This document shows positions 38,214-48,243 of a stretch of DNA of 64,000 bases, in pieces. Under the pieces are notes generated by a model. The model worked only from the letters and a program-made list of their open reading frames with translations. It was not told the origin of the DNA and searched no databases. The DNA lies in assembly GCA_003216075.1 (NCBI GenBank), contig QCJK01000006.1, positions 1 to 64,000 on the forward strand, read 5' to 3'. The position numbers and the translations under genes are program-made. The first letter of the stretch is position 1, and each line of letters starts with the position of its first letter. The stretch is from Prochlorococcus sp. AG-409-B05. GTDB lineage: Bacteria > Cyanobacteriota > Cyanobacteriia > PCC-6307 > Cyanobiaceae.

Positions 38214-39398
38214 ATGACGCAGCTTGAAACGCGTACGGAGCCAATGGTGGTCAATTTTGGCCCCCATCATCCTTCTATGCACGGTGTCTTGCGTTTAGTA
38301 GTGACACTTGATGGTGAAGATGTGGTGGATTGTGAGCCAGTGATTGGTTATTTGCATAGGGGTATGGAGAAAATCGCTGAGAATAGAACAAATGTGATGT
38401 TTGTTCCTTATGTCAGTCGAATGGATTATGCCGCTGGAATGTTTTATGAGGCTATTGTTGTTAATGCACCGGAACGATTGGCAAATATTTCGGTTCCAAA
38501 GCGTGCAAGTTATATCCGTGTATTAATGCTTGAGCTTAATCGTATTGCCAATCATCTTCTCTGGTTAGGACCTTTTTTAGCTGATGTAGGTGCTCAAACA
38601 CCCTTCTTTTATATCTTTAGAGAAAGGGAAATGATTTATGACTTATGGGAAGCAGCTACTGGACAACGTTTGATAAATAATAATTATTTTCGGATTGGGG
38701 GAGTTGCCTGTGATCTTCCTTGGGGTTGGCTTGAAAAATGTACTGACTTCTGTGATTGGTTTGGTCCGAAAATTGATGAATATGAAAAATTAATTACTAA
38801 TAACCCTATTTTTCGCCGTCGAATTGAAGGTTTGGGAATTATTCAACATGATGAAGCAATTAATTGGAGTTTATCTGGTCCAATGTTGCGTGCTTCAGGA
38901 GTGCCTTGGGATTTGCGTAAAGTTGACCATTATGAATGCTATGACGATTTTGACTGGGATATTGCTTATGAGAAGGAGGGAGATTGTTATGCCCGATATC
39001 GAGTCCGCATAGAGGAAATGCGCCAATCATTAAAGATCCTTCGTCAGGCTTGCAATATGATTCCGGGAGGGCCAACAGAAAACCTTGAAGCTCGACGCTT
39101 ATATGAAGGGAAGGATAGTAAATTGATAGATTTTGATTATCAGTATGTTGCTAAGAAAGTAGCGCCTACATTTAAGATTCCCAATGGAGAACTATATACA
39201 CGATTGGAGTCTGGCAAAGGAGAAATTGGTGTTTTCATTCAAGGGAATAATGATGTGACTCCATGGAGATTCAAAATACGTGCGGCTGATTTGAATAATT
39301 TGCAGATATTGCCTCATATTCTTAAGGGTGCAAAAGTTGCAGATATAATGGCAATTCTTGGTTCCATTGATGTCATTATGGGATCGGTGGACCGCTAA
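38214..39398 (+). CDS. ndhH: NAD(P)H-quinone oxidoreductase subunit H
   Basis: NdhH (49-kDa subunit homologue) lies in the peripheral arm of NDH-1 beside the quinone cavity. The N-terminal [15 protein letters not shown] motif, [31 protein letters not shown] and C-terminal DVIMGSVDR are typical. Length 394 aa is normal. The DHNA-CoA thioesterase gene begins 6 bases after its stop, coupling an NDH-1 subunit with quinone synthesis. Confidence 0.97.
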   Translation: MTQLETRTEPMVVNFGPHHPSMHGVLRLVVTLDGEDVVDCEPVIGYLHRGMEKIAENRTNVMFVPYVSRMDYAAGMFYEAIVVNAPERLANISVPKRASYIRVLMLELNRIANHLLWLGPFLADVGAQTPFFYIFREREMIYDLWEAATGQRLINNNYFRIGGVACDLPWGWLEKCTDFCDWFGPKIDEYEKLITNNPIFRRRIEGLGIIQHDEAINWSLSGPMLRASGVPWDLRKVDHYECYDDFDWDIAYEKEGDCYARYRVRIEEMRQSLKILRQACNMIPGGPTENLEARRLYEGKDSKLIDFDYQYVAKKVAPTFKIPNGELYTRLESGKGEIGVFIQGNNDVTPWRFKIRAADLNNLQILPHILKGAKVADIMAILGSIDVIMGSVDR

Positions 39399-39404
39399 GT
39401 TTAT

Positions 39405-39872
39405 TTGTCTTCTATTAATTCCCATCAATGGCTTCTTATTGACCGAAAAGTTCGGTTTGGCGATACAGACCCTGCTGGTGTAATTCATTTTCATAATCTT
39501 TTGAGATGGTCTCATGAGGCATGGGAACAAAGCCTTGAGCTTTATGGACTCCAGCCTTCGGATATTTTTCCTTGTAATAAGAAAGTAGATGATGATCAAA
39601 ACATTGTCTTGCCCATTGTTCACTGTGAAGCTGATTTTCGAAGGCCAATTTTTATAGGCGATCATTTGAAAGTAGAAATTATTCCTGAAAAATTGGATAT
39701 AGGCAGTTTTCAGGTCAGAACCAAATTTCTATGTCAAGACTATTGCGTAGCTTTAGGCCTGATTCGTCATCTTGCAATTAGGGAGAATACACGTGAAAGA
39801 TGCTCATTGCCTAAGCATATTGAACTTTGGCTAGAAGCTTCTTCGTTAAATCTTGGACTACGACCAGTTTAA
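39405..39872 (+). CDS. 1,4-dihydroxy-2-naphthoyl-CoA thioesterase (4HBT family)
   Basis: A 155-aa hot-dog-fold thioesterase that probably hydrolyses DHNA-CoA in phylloquinone synthesis. The N-terminal RKVRFGDTDPAGVIHFHNLLRWSHEAWE contains the catalytic Asp and the family pattern (quoted in part). The men genes menE, menC, menA and menF follow, which supports the substrate. The start is TTG 39405: no ATG lies in frame before the conserved region. It follows ndhH by 6 bases. Confidence 0.88.
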   Translation: MSSINSHQWLLIDRKVRFGDTDPAGVIHFHNLLRWSHEAWEQSLELYGLQPSDIFPCNKKVDDDQNIVLPIVHCEADFRRPIFIGDHLKVEIIPEKLDIGSFQVRTKFLCQDYCVALGLIRHLAIRENTRERCSLPKHIELWLEASSLNLGLRPV

Positions 39873-39906
39873 GAAAATCAAAAATTTAGCTTTGATTAAT
39901 TATTAA

Positions 39907-41172
39907 TTAGACATGACCTTTAGGACAATCTTTGAATTCTGAACTATTAGTTTCAACCCATTTTTTCCATTTTGAATAGTCCCACTTGCCAGCCTCATTT
40001 GGTGAAAGTTCTGGACACCAAAACCACTTGCAAGGTCGCTCAGCGGGTGCCCAGTTGTTTACAATGTTCTTGAGTTGATTAGTTCTTATGGAGTGATTTT
40101 TAGGGTCAATTTCTTTAGACCAGCGAACAAGAGCTATCAATCTTTGGCCCCATTCTTTGTTGTCAACGGGCAAAAACATTACTGACTCTAATGGTACTTC
40201 ATATAAAGTTGCTTCTTTAAGAAAGCGTGCTTCTAGTTCTTCGGGGAAAACAGTCTCTCCTCCAGAATTAATAGCCCTATCAACTCTGCCAAGTATTTTT
40301 AGTTCAGTTTGTTGGTTGTTTTCAATTAGTTCTGCAATATCACCGGATGCCCACCAGCCATCTGCGTTGCTTAGTTTTACGAGTTTTGTATTTTCCCATC
40401 TTATTTGCGCAAGTCTTTGGGTGCGAATCTCTAAAGTTTTATTTTTTGCAATGCGAAGTTCTATATCTTCTAGTGGAGATCCGCAACCTGTTTTTCCTTC
40501 TAAAAAGTCTTTTGGCGAGAGAATACTTACCATTGCTGCAGTTTCTGTAGTGCCGTAACAAGGGGCTAGTTTGATTCTCTTTGATCTTGCTATTTCTTCT
40601 AAATCTTTTGAAAGTCTGGCTCCCCCAACCCAAATAATCTCAAAATGTTTTAACCATCTTAACCCCGCAGGATTGAATATGAGTCGTTTGAGTTGAGTGG
40701 GCACTAAGGATAAGAGTACTGGTCGTTTCTCTTGAAGAAATAAAGGATGCCAGGTCTTCTCTAAAGCAACTGGATCTCGCATTAGTTGAGGCATTAACCA
40801 ATGATGTTCTGCACCCCAATTGCGACTCCGCCACCAAGGCATCAAACCACTCATGTGGTGTAGAGGTAATGGATTGAGTATGAGGCAATTTTTTGGTTCA
40901 ATACCTTGATGTTTGAGCCAAGTACTTGTTGCTGATGCTGATTGATTTAAATTATGAGTGTGATGAAGACATGGATGTGACCCTCCTGAACTTCCACCAG
41001 TAGCAATGACAATCCCAGGCCCTTTTGGTAAAAGGTATTGAGGTATAGATTTCTGATTTGATTTGGCAGCTATTAGTTGAACCCAAATTTGTTCTTCAAG
41101 CGCATTATTAAGAGTGTCAGAACATTTAGTTGCCTGCTTAGGATCGCATTTCAGTAGTAAAAGGTTTGTCAT
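39907..41172 (-). CDS. menE: o-Succinylbenzoate-CoA ligase
   Basis: MenE is the acyl-activating enzyme that forms OSB-CoA for phylloquinone. The AMP-binding loop ATGGSSGGSHP and CYGTTETAAMVS (adenylate-forming core) are visible, followed by DGWWASGDIAE and ILGRVDRAINSGGE. At 421 aa it is shorter than many ligases because the N-terminal domain is reduced, as expected in picocyanobacteria. ATG 41172 overlaps the menC stop as ATGA; menC-menE are coupled. Confidence 0.9.
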   Translation of the reverse strand: MTNLLLLKCDPKQATKCSDTLNNALEEQIWVQLIAAKSNQKSIPQYLLPKGPGIVIATGGSSGGSHPCLHHTHNLNQSASATSTWLKHQGIEPKNCLILNPLPLHHMSGLMPWWRSRNWGAEHHWLMPQLMRDPVALEKTWHPLFLQEKRPVLLSLVPTQLKRLIFNPAGLRWLKHFEIIWVGGARLSKDLEEIARSKRIKLAPCYGTTETAAMVSILSPKDFLEGKTGCGSPLEDIELRIAKNKTLEIRTQRLAQIRWENTKLVKLSNADGWWASGDIAELIENNQQTELKILGRVDRAINSGGETVFPEELEARFLKEATLYEVPLESVMFLPVDNKEWGQRLIALVRWSKEIDPKNHSIRTNQLKNIVNNWAPAERPCKWFWCPELSPNEAGKWDYSKWKKWVETNSSEFKDCPKGHV

Positions 41173-42140
41173 ACGGCAGACCAAACCAATTCTGGATTTG
41201 GACTAAAAAGAGGTCCCTTAGGGCACCAGCCAGGAGCTAGTCCAGGTGCTGTTGGGGTTGGGCCTTGTTGTTGCAATGCTGCGAGATGGTTTAGCCAGCG
41301 TTTGCCAATACCAGTCTCGAAGGCGGTGCTTAAGACTCGATAACCCACGCCTTTTTTGAGCTCATGCAGGATATTTCTTGGGTCTCCTTCTAAAACGGGT
41401 CTACGCACTTGCCAACCTTTCCAGTGTTCTCTTAGGGATGGATTAGCAACAAGTGATTCGTCTAATGCTATAGGGATTTGTTCGGATAACTCAAGTAGTC
41501 CTTCAAAATCTTTTGTAGATAAAGGTTGTTCAAGCCATTCCAGTCGAGGATCTTCTAGGAAGTTGGGGATCCATTTTTTGGCTTGATCACGATTCCATCC
41601 GCCATTTGCATCTAACCTTAAATGAGCATTCGCAGGAAGTCTCTCTAGGATTTGTTTGAGTAGGGTTTTTTCGTGACTATTTGATTTAATGCCTACTTTC
41701 CATTTTACGGTTAATTGTTGATTAGATCTTGCAAAATGCTTTACTAGGCAATCAACTTCTTCAAGTAACGAATTTTTTGTTTGAGTTAATAGTCTTGCTG
41801 AAGGAGGTCCCTTTAACCATCCTTCATTGGTTTTACATCCAATTATTTCGTCGTATTCAGCCAGGGCAGCTCCTATTCCAAAGGACATAGCTTGAGGCCA
41901 ATTTATAATTCCATCTTCCAATTCTTGTCGAGAGGGATTTGCACTCAATTCATCTAAGACTTCTTCACATAGTTTTAATTCAGATAATTGCATAGGAGAT
42001 ACTTCACCCCAGCCAATATTGCCAGTGGATCCTTTTAAATAAATAAGCCAACCTCTCTTCTTTTCTATAAAGCCTTGCGATGTATTCAGCTTTCTTGAGA
42101 GACGAAAGGTAAATGGTTTTTTTTGTAAGCAAAAACTCAT
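41169..42140 (-). CDS. menC: o-Succinylbenzoate synthase
   Basis: MenC dehydrates SHCHC to o-succinylbenzoate. It belongs to the enolase superfamily; conserved LTVKWKVG (catalytic Lys region), LRLDANGGWNRDQA (metal Asp), and LEQPLS with the Asp in ALDESL are visible, but sequence identity to model MenC is probably low. Length 323 aa fits. It lies between menA (12 bases upstream) and menE (overlapping). Confidence 0.9.
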   Translation of the reverse strand: MSFCLQKKPFTFRLSRKLNTSQGFIEKKRGWLIYLKGSTGNIGWGEVSPMQLSELKLCEEVLDELSANPSRQELEDGIINWPQAMSFGIGAALAEYDEIIGCKTNEGWLKGPPSARLLTQTKNSLLEEVDCLVKHFARSNQQLTVKWKVGIKSNSHEKTLLKQILERLPANAHLRLDANGGWNRDQAKKWIPNFLEDPRLEWLEQPLSTKDFEGLLELSEQIPIALDESLVANPSLREHWKGWQVRRPVLEGDPRNILHELKKGVGYRVLSTAFETGIGKRWLNHLAALQQQGPTPTAPGLAPGWCPKGPLFSPNPELVWSAV

Positions 42141-42152
42141 TAATTTATATGT

Positions 42153-43109
42153 TCAGTTAATAGTTACTAGAGGAGATATTGCTAGGCCAATGCTTAAACC
42201 AATGCCGTTTAAGGCCTGAAAACGTAATGCTAGAAACTTGCTATGAATTATTTTTTCGGGATGGTCATGATGTTTCCTAAGTAATCGAATGAGAGTAATT
42301 GCATATGGTAATCCAATCACTCCAAATAGAGCAGTTATTGGCCATTGCCCAAGGATTATAGGTGTAATTTCTAAAATAAGTATTAAAGCAATTAGCCAGG
42401 GAATTAGTTTTGAAGCATTATTTGTCCCCAGACGAACCAAGGGAGATTTTTTCCCATGTGCAGCGTCTTCAGCAACTTGATGGAAATGTGAGCAAAACAG
42501 TACTAGTGTTGTAGCTAGTGCAGGACCAGAGCCAAGAGTTAATGCTGTTGACCATGGAATCTCTGATTGATTGACTCCATTGGGAGATAACACTAATAAT
42601 GCTGCAGCAGTAGCAAAAGGTCCAAAGGCTAACCAACACAATGGTTCCCCTAATCCCTGATATCCCAGGCGGAAAGGAGGACCTTGATAAAGATAACCTA
42701 AAAAACAACACACAAGCACTAGGAAAAGGACTGCAGTACTGCTTTTTAGTGCTAGTTGGAGAATTATTAATAAACCTAATGCCAAAGCAACATTAGCGAT
42801 TCTATTGACTGGTTCACGCTTGCCAAGCAGAGCGACTACTGAATGCAGCTTGAATTGATCAACTCCTGTTTGGGCATCGAAAAGATCATTTGTGAGGTTT
42901 TCCCATAGCAGAAGTAGCACTGAAGCAGAGAGAAAACCTGCTAATTGATCTAGGCGAATTGATTGCCCAGCTCCTACCTTCCAGCCTGTGGCTAAAAGGG
43001 TTGGCATAACAGCAACTGAGTACAAAGGCCATTTAATGGCTTCCTTCCAAAGATGTCGTTTTTCAGCTTTCTTGGCGTAAAGGGATGCAACAGCATTACG
43101 GTTTTCCAT
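42153..43109 (-). CDS. menA: 1,4-dihydroxy-2-naphthoate phytyltransferase (MenA)
   Basis: A UbiA-family membrane prenyltransferase that attaches the phytyl tail to DHNA. The first prenyl-phosphate motif is NLTNDLFDAQTGVD (Asp-rich, about residues 71-84); the second is in CSHFHQVAEDAAHGKKS. About eight hydrophobic segments span the protein. Length 318 aa is normal. It starts the menA-menC-menE operon and is divergent from menF. Confidence 0.93.
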   Translation of the reverse strand: MENRNAVASLYAKKAEKRHLWKEAIKWPLYSVAVMPTLLATGWKVGAGQSIRLDQLAGFLSASVLLLLWENLTNDLFDAQTGVDQFKLHSVVALLGKREPVNRIANVALALGLLIILQLALKSSTAVLFLVLVCCFLGYLYQGPPFRLGYQGLGEPLCWLAFGPFATAAALLVLSPNGVNQSEIPWSTALTLGSGPALATTLVLFCSHFHQVAEDAAHGKKSPLVRLGTNNASKLIPWLIALILILEITPIILGQWPITALFGVIGLPYAITLIRLLRKHHDHPEKIIHSKFLALRFQALNGIGLSIGLAISPLVTIN

Positions 43110-43182
43110 GTGTTTATCCTCCCTTTAACCTTGGTGACGGTTTATACATTGCAGCAGTACCTGTAATCAGGGTGAGATTCTG

Positions 43183-44595
43183 ATGACGGTTTGCTCTGAT
43201 TTCAATGACATTTTGGCGGCGACCGCAAGGAGTTGGAATGCGAGGAAGGGAGATGAAGGAGTTCTTAGCCTTGCATTGCCTCTGAAGGGGGTGGATCCTC
43301 TTAAATATCTGCCTGTTATTGCTGAAAATCACCAATTTCGTTTTCTTTGGGATGGGGCCCCGGGACTTTGCTTGGCTGCTAGTGGTCATTGCCAGAAACT
43401 TGATTTGGCAGGTTCAAGAAGATTTGAGTTGGCACAACGTTTTAGTTCTCTAACTCTTGGACGTCTTACCGATGTAACACCAGAGGCACCACTCCAAGCT
43501 TCGCCTCGGATCCTGTTGGCTTTCACATTCTTTGAGCACACTGCAGAAAGGCAACATACGTTGGGAGTTCCACCTTCAGTACAAGTTGTATTGCCTAGAT
43601 GGCAACTTACTCGTCAAGGTCATTCTGGGTGGTTGCGTCTGAATGGAGTTGCAACGAATGAGGCTGATGCAAGAGAGCTTGTTGAGCAATTATGGCTGAT
43701 GAGAATGAGATTATTTCAGCAATTGGCTACTGATGAAAATGATTGGTCTAAATCAGTTTCTGGGATCCAGTTGCCCACTACATGGCGTGAATGTTATTCC
43801 CAAGTTTTAAAGCGTGGTATTGAATTAGTTAATAGTCATTCATTAAAGAAATTAGTTTTGGCTGTTCGTGAATCAATTCCACTAACAGTCCCATTAGATC
43901 CATTGCCCATGCTTAGTCGCTTAAGACATAATCAAGCTGGGAGTTGTCGTTTCTTGTGGCAACGTAATCAAGTTGACGCATGCTTTGGCGCTTCACCGGA
44001 AAGATTGTTGAGTCTTAAGAGTGGTTTTTTAACTAGTGATGCACTCGCCGGAACAGCTGGTGTCAATGATGATGGTAGATGCTTGCTTCAATCGGAAAAA
44101 GATCGACTTGAGCATGAATTAGTTGTTGCTTCAATTACTAATGAGCTTGTTGGATTGGGCTTGGAGCCTCGTTTACCGAGGAGGCCTCGTTTGGCTAGGC
44201 ATGGTCGTTTGGTTCATTTGCATACTCCAATCACAGCATCAGTTAAAGGACAATTACCTCTTCATTTGGCTGATGCATTACATCCAACTCCAGCGGTTGC
44301 TGGTTTGCCTAGGAGAGAAGCTATGAGCTGGCTGAGGACCTTGGAGCCTTTTGAAAGAGGCATATATGCTGCTCCAATCGGTTGGATTGATACTCAAGGA
44401 AATGCTGAATTTAGAGTGGCTATTAGGTGTGGCAATATTCGAGGTAATCAGTTGGAATTAACAGCTGGTGCTGGTCTTGTTAGAGGTTCCATTGCTGAGT
44501 TGGAGTTGCAAGAAGTAGGACTAAAACTTGCAGTTTTAGCTGATCAGTTAGAGATAAATTCAAGATTTAATTCAGACTCTCAAGTAGAAGTTTAA
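43183..44595 (+). CDS. menF: Isochorismate synthase
   Basis: MenF converts chorismate to isochorismate, entry to phylloquinone. It is a 470-aa member of the chorismate-binding family; the C-terminal catalytic region includes [54 protein letters not shown] and [12 protein letters not shown]. The N-terminal half is divergent. It is transcribed away from menA and its end overlaps gshB by 29 bases. Confidence 0.93.
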   Translation: MTVCSDFNDILAATARSWNARKGDEGVLSLALPLKGVDPLKYLPVIAENHQFRFLWDGAPGLCLAASGHCQKLDLAGSRRFELAQRFSSLTLGRLTDVTPEAPLQASPRILLAFTFFEHTAERQHTLGVPPSVQVVLPRWQLTRQGHSGWLRLNGVATNEADARELVEQLWLMRMRLFQQLATDENDWSKSVSGIQLPTTWRECYSQVLKRGIELVNSHSLKKLVLAVRESIPLTVPLDPLPMLSRLRHNQAGSCRFLWQRNQVDACFGASPERLLSLKSGFLTSDALAGTAGVNDDGRCLLQSEKDRLEHELVVASITNELVGLGLEPRLPRRPRLARHGRLVHLHTPITASVKGQLPLHLADALHPTPAVAGLPRREAMSWLRTLEPFERGIYAAPIGWIDTQGNAEFRVAIRCGNIRGNQLELTAGAGLVRGSIAELELQEVGLKLAVLADQLEINSRFNSDSQVEV

Positions 44596-45493
44596 TTATT
44601 TCATCAGCGAGTGGCTTGCCAACAAGATTTTCTACTTCTCTTATTCCAGTAGGACTTGTAACGTTAATTTCACTAAGCATTCCACCAATTACATCTATAC
44701 CAACGAAGAAGAGACCTTGATTAATTAATTCAGGGGCTAAGACTTCACAGATTTCCTGCTCTCGATGAGAAAGCTGGGTTACTTCTGCAGTTCCACCTAA
44801 AGCAAGATTACTTCTGAAATCTCCTTGTTTAGGTCTACGATTGATTGCTCCAAGTGGCTTGCCTTGTACTAGCAATATGCGCTTGTCGCCTTCAAAAACT
44901 CCTGGTAAAAAACTTTGCATCATTACAGGTAATCGTTCTTGTTCTGTCACCAATTCAAGCAATGCCTCTAGACCCGGAGCTGCTTTGGCGACTCGAATTA
45001 CACCTTGACCTCCTTTCCCGCCAAGTGGTTTAAGCACTACATCTCCTTGTTCATTCGCAAAATTAGCTAACTCTGTAACTCGGCTTGCAACAAGAGTTGG
45101 TGCCATTAGTTCGCTGTATCTAAGTGCTCCCAACTTTTCATTCCAGGCTCTTAATGATGCAGGTTTATTGAGAACTAAGACTCCATCGCGTTCTGCGACT
45201 TCCAGTAAATGAGTGGCATATAAAAACGCTTCATCTACAGGTGGGTCTTTCCTCATCCAAATGCATGCAAAATCTGAAAGAGGCAGACTTTGAGGACTTT
45301 CTATATTTATCCAAGGATCAGGTTGGACAGGTCTGGCTACGGCCCAGGCTTTATCTCCTCTGGCTTGAAGGTCGGCTGGTGTACATGCCCAAACTTGAAT
45401 ATCGGCTCTTTGGGCGGCTTGCATTAATGCTGCAGAGGAATCTTTAGCAGGATTGATCTGATCAATTGGATCTAGTACGAAAAGTTGCCTCAT
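44567..45493 (-). CDS. gshB: Glutathione synthetase
   Basis: GshB joins gamma-glutamylcysteine and glycine using an ATP-grasp fold. [11 protein letters not shown] is the usual family beginning and sets the start at 45493 (a longer frame to 45526 is not needed), giving 308 aa. ATP-grasp blocks [16 protein letters not shown] and the C-terminal [28 protein letters not shown] (quoted in part) are present. It follows the glutaredoxin gene by 4 bases. Confidence 0.95.
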   Translation of the reverse strand: MRQLFVLDPIDQINPAKDSSAALMQAAQRADIQVWACTPADLQARGDKAWAVARPVQPDPWINIESPQSLPLSDFACIWMRKDPPVDEAFLYATHLLEVAERDGVLVLNKPASLRAWNEKLGALRYSELMAPTLVASRVTELANFANEQGDVVLKPLGGKGGQGVIRVAKAAPGLEALLELVTEQERLPVMMQSFLPGVFEGDKRILLVQGKPLGAINRRPKQGDFRSNLALGGTAEVTQLSHREQEICEVLAPELINQGLFFVGIDVIGGMLSEINVTSPTGIREVENLVGKPLADEIIKLLLESLN

Positions 45494-45497
45494 ATTT

Positions 45498-45761
45498 TTA
45501 ATTCCCAAGAGCAAGTAGATCGTCAAGTTGCTTTGAGTCTTCTAAAGCATGAAGTTCGTCACAACCTCCGATACCCTCATCATTAATAAAAATCTGAGGA
45601 ACGCTTGATCGGCCATTAGCTCTATTAATCATTCTGACTCGCCCTGCTTGATCACCATCAATTTTGTGTTCTTCATATTTCACACCTTTGCGGTCTAGTA
45701 AGGATTTTGCTCTTATACAGAATGGACATGATTGCCAAGTGTAGATCTCAACTTTTGTCAT
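45498..45761 (-). CDS. grxC: Glutaredoxin 3-type protein
   Basis: An 87-aa glutaredoxin with the dithiol active site CPFC at residues 12-15, SVPQIFIN (cis-Pro) and [10 protein letters not shown] (GSH-binding). It reduces disulfides using glutathione. It precedes gshB by 4 bases, so glutathione synthesis and use appear cotranscribed. Confidence 0.95.
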   Translation of the reverse strand: MTKVEIYTWQSCPFCIRAKSLLDRKGVKYEEHKIDGDQAGRVRMINRANGRSSVPQIFINDEGIGGCDELHALEDSKQLDDLLALGN

Positions 45762-45839
45762 TGGTCTTAGAAGTTTCAGATGATTTTATGAAGGCCTGTT
45801 TTGCTGATAGCGTCAATGTTGTTCATTGAATCATTACAC

Positions 45840-46968
45840 TTGCTAGAAATCACCGATTTCAAGAGGGATCTTTCTGTACTCACTGATCGCCTGGGCAATG
45901 CCCAGGACTGTCTTTGACTCCTCTGCTCTAGAAGCTAGGCAAAAGGATTTGGAACAATTAGCTGCACAGCCCAATTTTTGGAATGATCAGCACAATGCTC
46001 AGAAGCAAATGCGGCAGTTGGATGAGGTAAAGGAACAATTGAGTCAACTGAAGCGTTGGTGCAATGTGATTGAAGAGGCAAAACTCTCATTGGAGTTATT
46101 TGATCTTGAGCCAGATCAGAAGTTGCTTTCAGAAGCTAATGTTGGGTTGAAAAACCTAAGTTTTGAATTGGATCGCTGGGAGCTTGAACGGCTCTTGAGC
46201 GGTCCTTATGACAAAGAAGGTGCAGTACTGTCAATCAATGCTGGTGCTGGCGGAACAGATGCTCAGGATTGGGCACAGATGTTAATGAGAATGTATGTCC
46301 GTTGGGCTGAAGATCATGGTATGAAGGTTTCTGTTAATGAGTTATCTGAAGGGGAAGAAGCAGGGATTAAAAGTGCCACAATTGAGATTGAAGGTAGATA
46401 TGCCTATGGTTATTTGCAAAATGAAAAAGGAACCCATCGATTAGTTCGTATTTCACCATTTAATGCCAATGCAAAAAGACAAACTAGTTTTGCGGGTGTT
46501 GAGGTAATGCCAAAATTAGATGAAGAAATTGAATTGGAAATTCCAGAAAAGGACCTGGAAATTACTACTAGTAGGTCAGGAGGTGCTGGGGGGCAAAATG
46601 TTAATAAAGTTGAGACTGCTGTTCGTATTCTTCATACTCCTACTGGATTAGCAGTTAGATGCACACAAGAGCGATCACAGTTGCAAAATAAAGAGAAGGC
46701 TTTGACTTTATTGAAAGCCAAGTTAATGATAATTGCTCAAGAACAGAGAGCCGCCAAAATCGCAGATATCAGAGGAGATATTGTTGAAGCAGCATGGGGT
46801 AATCAAATTCGTAATTATGTTTTTCACCCTTATCAGATGGTTAAAGATTTAAGAACTTCTGAAGAAACAACTGATGTTCAGGGAGTAATGGATGGAAAAC
46901 TTGATAAATTTATTCAAGGACTCTTGAGGCAAGGACTAGACCCAATGGCAATGGATTCAGAGAGTTAA
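45840..46968 (+). CDS. prfB: Peptide chain release factor 2, with programmed +1 frameshift
   Basis: RF2 ends translation at UGA and UAA. The first 25 codons lie in one frame from TTG 45840 ([19 protein letters not shown]) and end CTT TGA (45912-45917). The rest is in the +1 frame from GAC 45916 to the stop at 46966, where the conserved [14 protein letters not shown] (GGQ) is found. The slip CTT to TTT, the in-frame UGA as codon 26 and an AGGA four bases upstream copy the classic autoregulatory prfB site. Total 375 aa. ATG 45816 is an alternative start. The apparent start at 45898 is a downstream internal ATG. Confidence 0.93.
45904..45918 (+). promoter_or_regulatory. prfB programmed +1 frameshift site
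   Basis: AGGA (45904-45907), CTT (45912-45914), TGA (45915-45917) and C form a Shine-Dalgarno-like stimulator, slippery codon and stop. Low RF2 favours a shift from CUU to UUU over termination, so RF2 controls its own synthesis. The stimulator is weaker than the E. coli AGGGGG and is shifted by about one base. Confidence 0.85.
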
Positions 46969-46980
46969 CGGTTGAACATC

Positions 46981-47178
46981 ATGAAACAGAACTCAATTGA
47001 CGTGGATCAAATTTCCACTGCCAAGACAGTACCTCCGCCTAGCTTTGTAAAGCTTGCGATGCGCAATATGGTACGTAAAGGCAAGCAAAGCCTTTCCCAT
47101 TTTGCTCTTACAGGGTTTGGATTTCTAGCGTTTATTTTGATAATTGCTTGGATAGGACGACCTAATATCCCTAATTAG
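46981..47178 (+). CDS. Small single-pass membrane protein (DUF3285-like)
   Basis: A 65-aa protein with a polar N-terminus (PPPSFVKLAMRNMVRKG, residues about 17-33) and one C-terminal hydrophobic helix (about 40-58). The pattern matches DUF3285, a cyanobacterial family of unknown function. ATG 46981 is chosen over TTG 46972. It lies between prfB and ybeY on the same strand, 12 and 5 bases from them. Confidence 0.75.
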   Translation: MKQNSIDVDQISTAKTVPPPSFVKLAMRNMVRKGKQSLSHFALTGFGFLAFILIIAWIGRPNIPN

Positions 47179-47183
47179 AATAT

Positions 47184-47780
47184 ATGTATCAACATAAGAG
47201 TACTTTCTTAGAACTAGATTTTGATCTGGCTTTTTCAAGTGCATCTAACGAATTACTTGAAGATTTAAATGACTTATCTGTTATAGACCGTTTGACAAAA
47301 GTGGACCTTTGGTTGAAAGATTTGAAAAATTGGATTCAAGTTATTCGTCATAATCCTAATTGGAGTTGCCCTGACATTGTGCGCAAGACATCTGCTTTGA
47401 GCATGGGGCTTCAATTAACTGATGATTTAACAATCAAACAATTGAATGCAACTTGGCGAAAAAAGGATGAGACAACAGATGTTTTAGCATTCCCTGCGCT
47501 TGATGAGAGTGTGGTTTTTCTCAAAGATCAATGCATTGAACTTGGTGACATTGTTGTTTCAGTACCAGTGGCTCAGGATCAAGCAAAGAATTTTGGCTAT
47601 GAATTTAATACCGAATTACGATGGTTGGTCAGTCATGGCTTGTTGCATTTATTAGGGTGGGATCATCCAAATCCAATTGCTTTGGATGAAATGCTGTTGT
47701 GCCAAAAGCAACTTTTAAAAATCAGCGATAATGTTCATGGTTGTGGTGATCGCATAAAAGAGCATAAAAATGCTTCCTGA
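47184..47780 (+). CDS. ybeY: Endoribonuclease YbeY (rRNA maturation)
   Basis: YbeY is a metal-dependent factor in 16S rRNA 3' maturation and ribosome quality control. The zinc motif is HGLLHLLGWDH near the C-terminus, with KDETTDVLAFPAL upstream. Length 198 aa is longer than many because of an N-terminal extension of about 60 residues, as is common in cyanobacteria. Its end overlaps the DgkA-type gene by 11 bases. Confidence 0.93.
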   Translation: MYQHKSTFLELDFDLAFSSASNELLEDLNDLSVIDRLTKVDLWLKDLKNWIQVIRHNPNWSCPDIVRKTSALSMGLQLTDDLTIKQLNATWRKKDETTDVLAFPALDESVVFLKDQCIELGDIVVSVPVAQDQAKNFGYEFNTELRWLVSHGLLHLLGWDHPNPIALDEMLLCQKQLLKISDNVHGCGDRIKEHKNAS

Positions 47781-48228
47781 TCCAAACATTTTTCAACCCA
47801 AAAAAATTACTGCTCTATCTACTCATAGTCATAGAGCTGCTCGTCGCGAAGCTTGGCGAATAGCCACCGATTTGCCTTCTAGTTTTCGATATGCAGCTCA
47901 GGGTCTGAGCTATAGCTTTAAAAGCCAGCGGAATTTTCGCATACATGTCTTTATGGGTGCTCTCGCCTTTGCTTTGGGAGTTTGGTTACGACTTGATTTT
48001 ATTGACTTAGCAGTTCTAGTTCTAACCATCGCAGCAGTATTGGTTTTGGAGCTATTAAATTCTGCTGTTGAAGCTGTAGTGGATCTTGCTATTGGTCGTA
48101 GATTTCATCCACTTGCTCGAATTGCAAAGGACTGTGCAGCAGGAGCTGTGCTTGTTGCCTCACTTGCTTCTTTGATAGTGGCTAATTTATTGCTATTACC
48201 ACCATTCCTATCTCGAGTAGGACTTTAA
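47770..48228 (+). CDS. dgkA: Diacylglycerol/undecaprenol kinase family protein (DgkA)
   Basis: A small integral membrane kinase (152 aa) with three hydrophobic helices. The family stretch RNFRIHVFMG, ELLNSAVEAVVDLAIGR and AKDCAAGAVLVAS includes the catalytic Glu and the metal-site Glu/Asp residues. It probably phosphorylates diacylglycerol or undecaprenol. An N-terminal cytosolic leader of about 45 residues is extra. It overlaps ybeY, which is often next to dgkA in other bacteria. Confidence 0.9.
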   Translation: MLPDPNIFQPKKITALSTHSHRAARREAWRIATDLPSSFRYAAQGLSYSFKSQRNFRIHVFMGALAFALGVWLRLDFIDLAVLVLTIAAVLVLELLNSAVEAVVDLAIGRRFHPLARIAKDCAAGAVLVASLASLIVANLLLLPPFLSRVGL

Positions 48229-48243
48229 GTCTATTAAATCATT

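Noticed and set aside
39192-39665. Minus-strand frame of 157 codons over the ndhH end and thioesterase
   Set aside because: Both plus-strand genes are secure; the antisense product has no recognisable features.
39876-39897. AATCAAA/TTTGATT inverted repeat after the DHNA-CoA thioesterase gene
   Set aside because: Seven A/T-rich pairs with no T-run are too weak to call a terminator.
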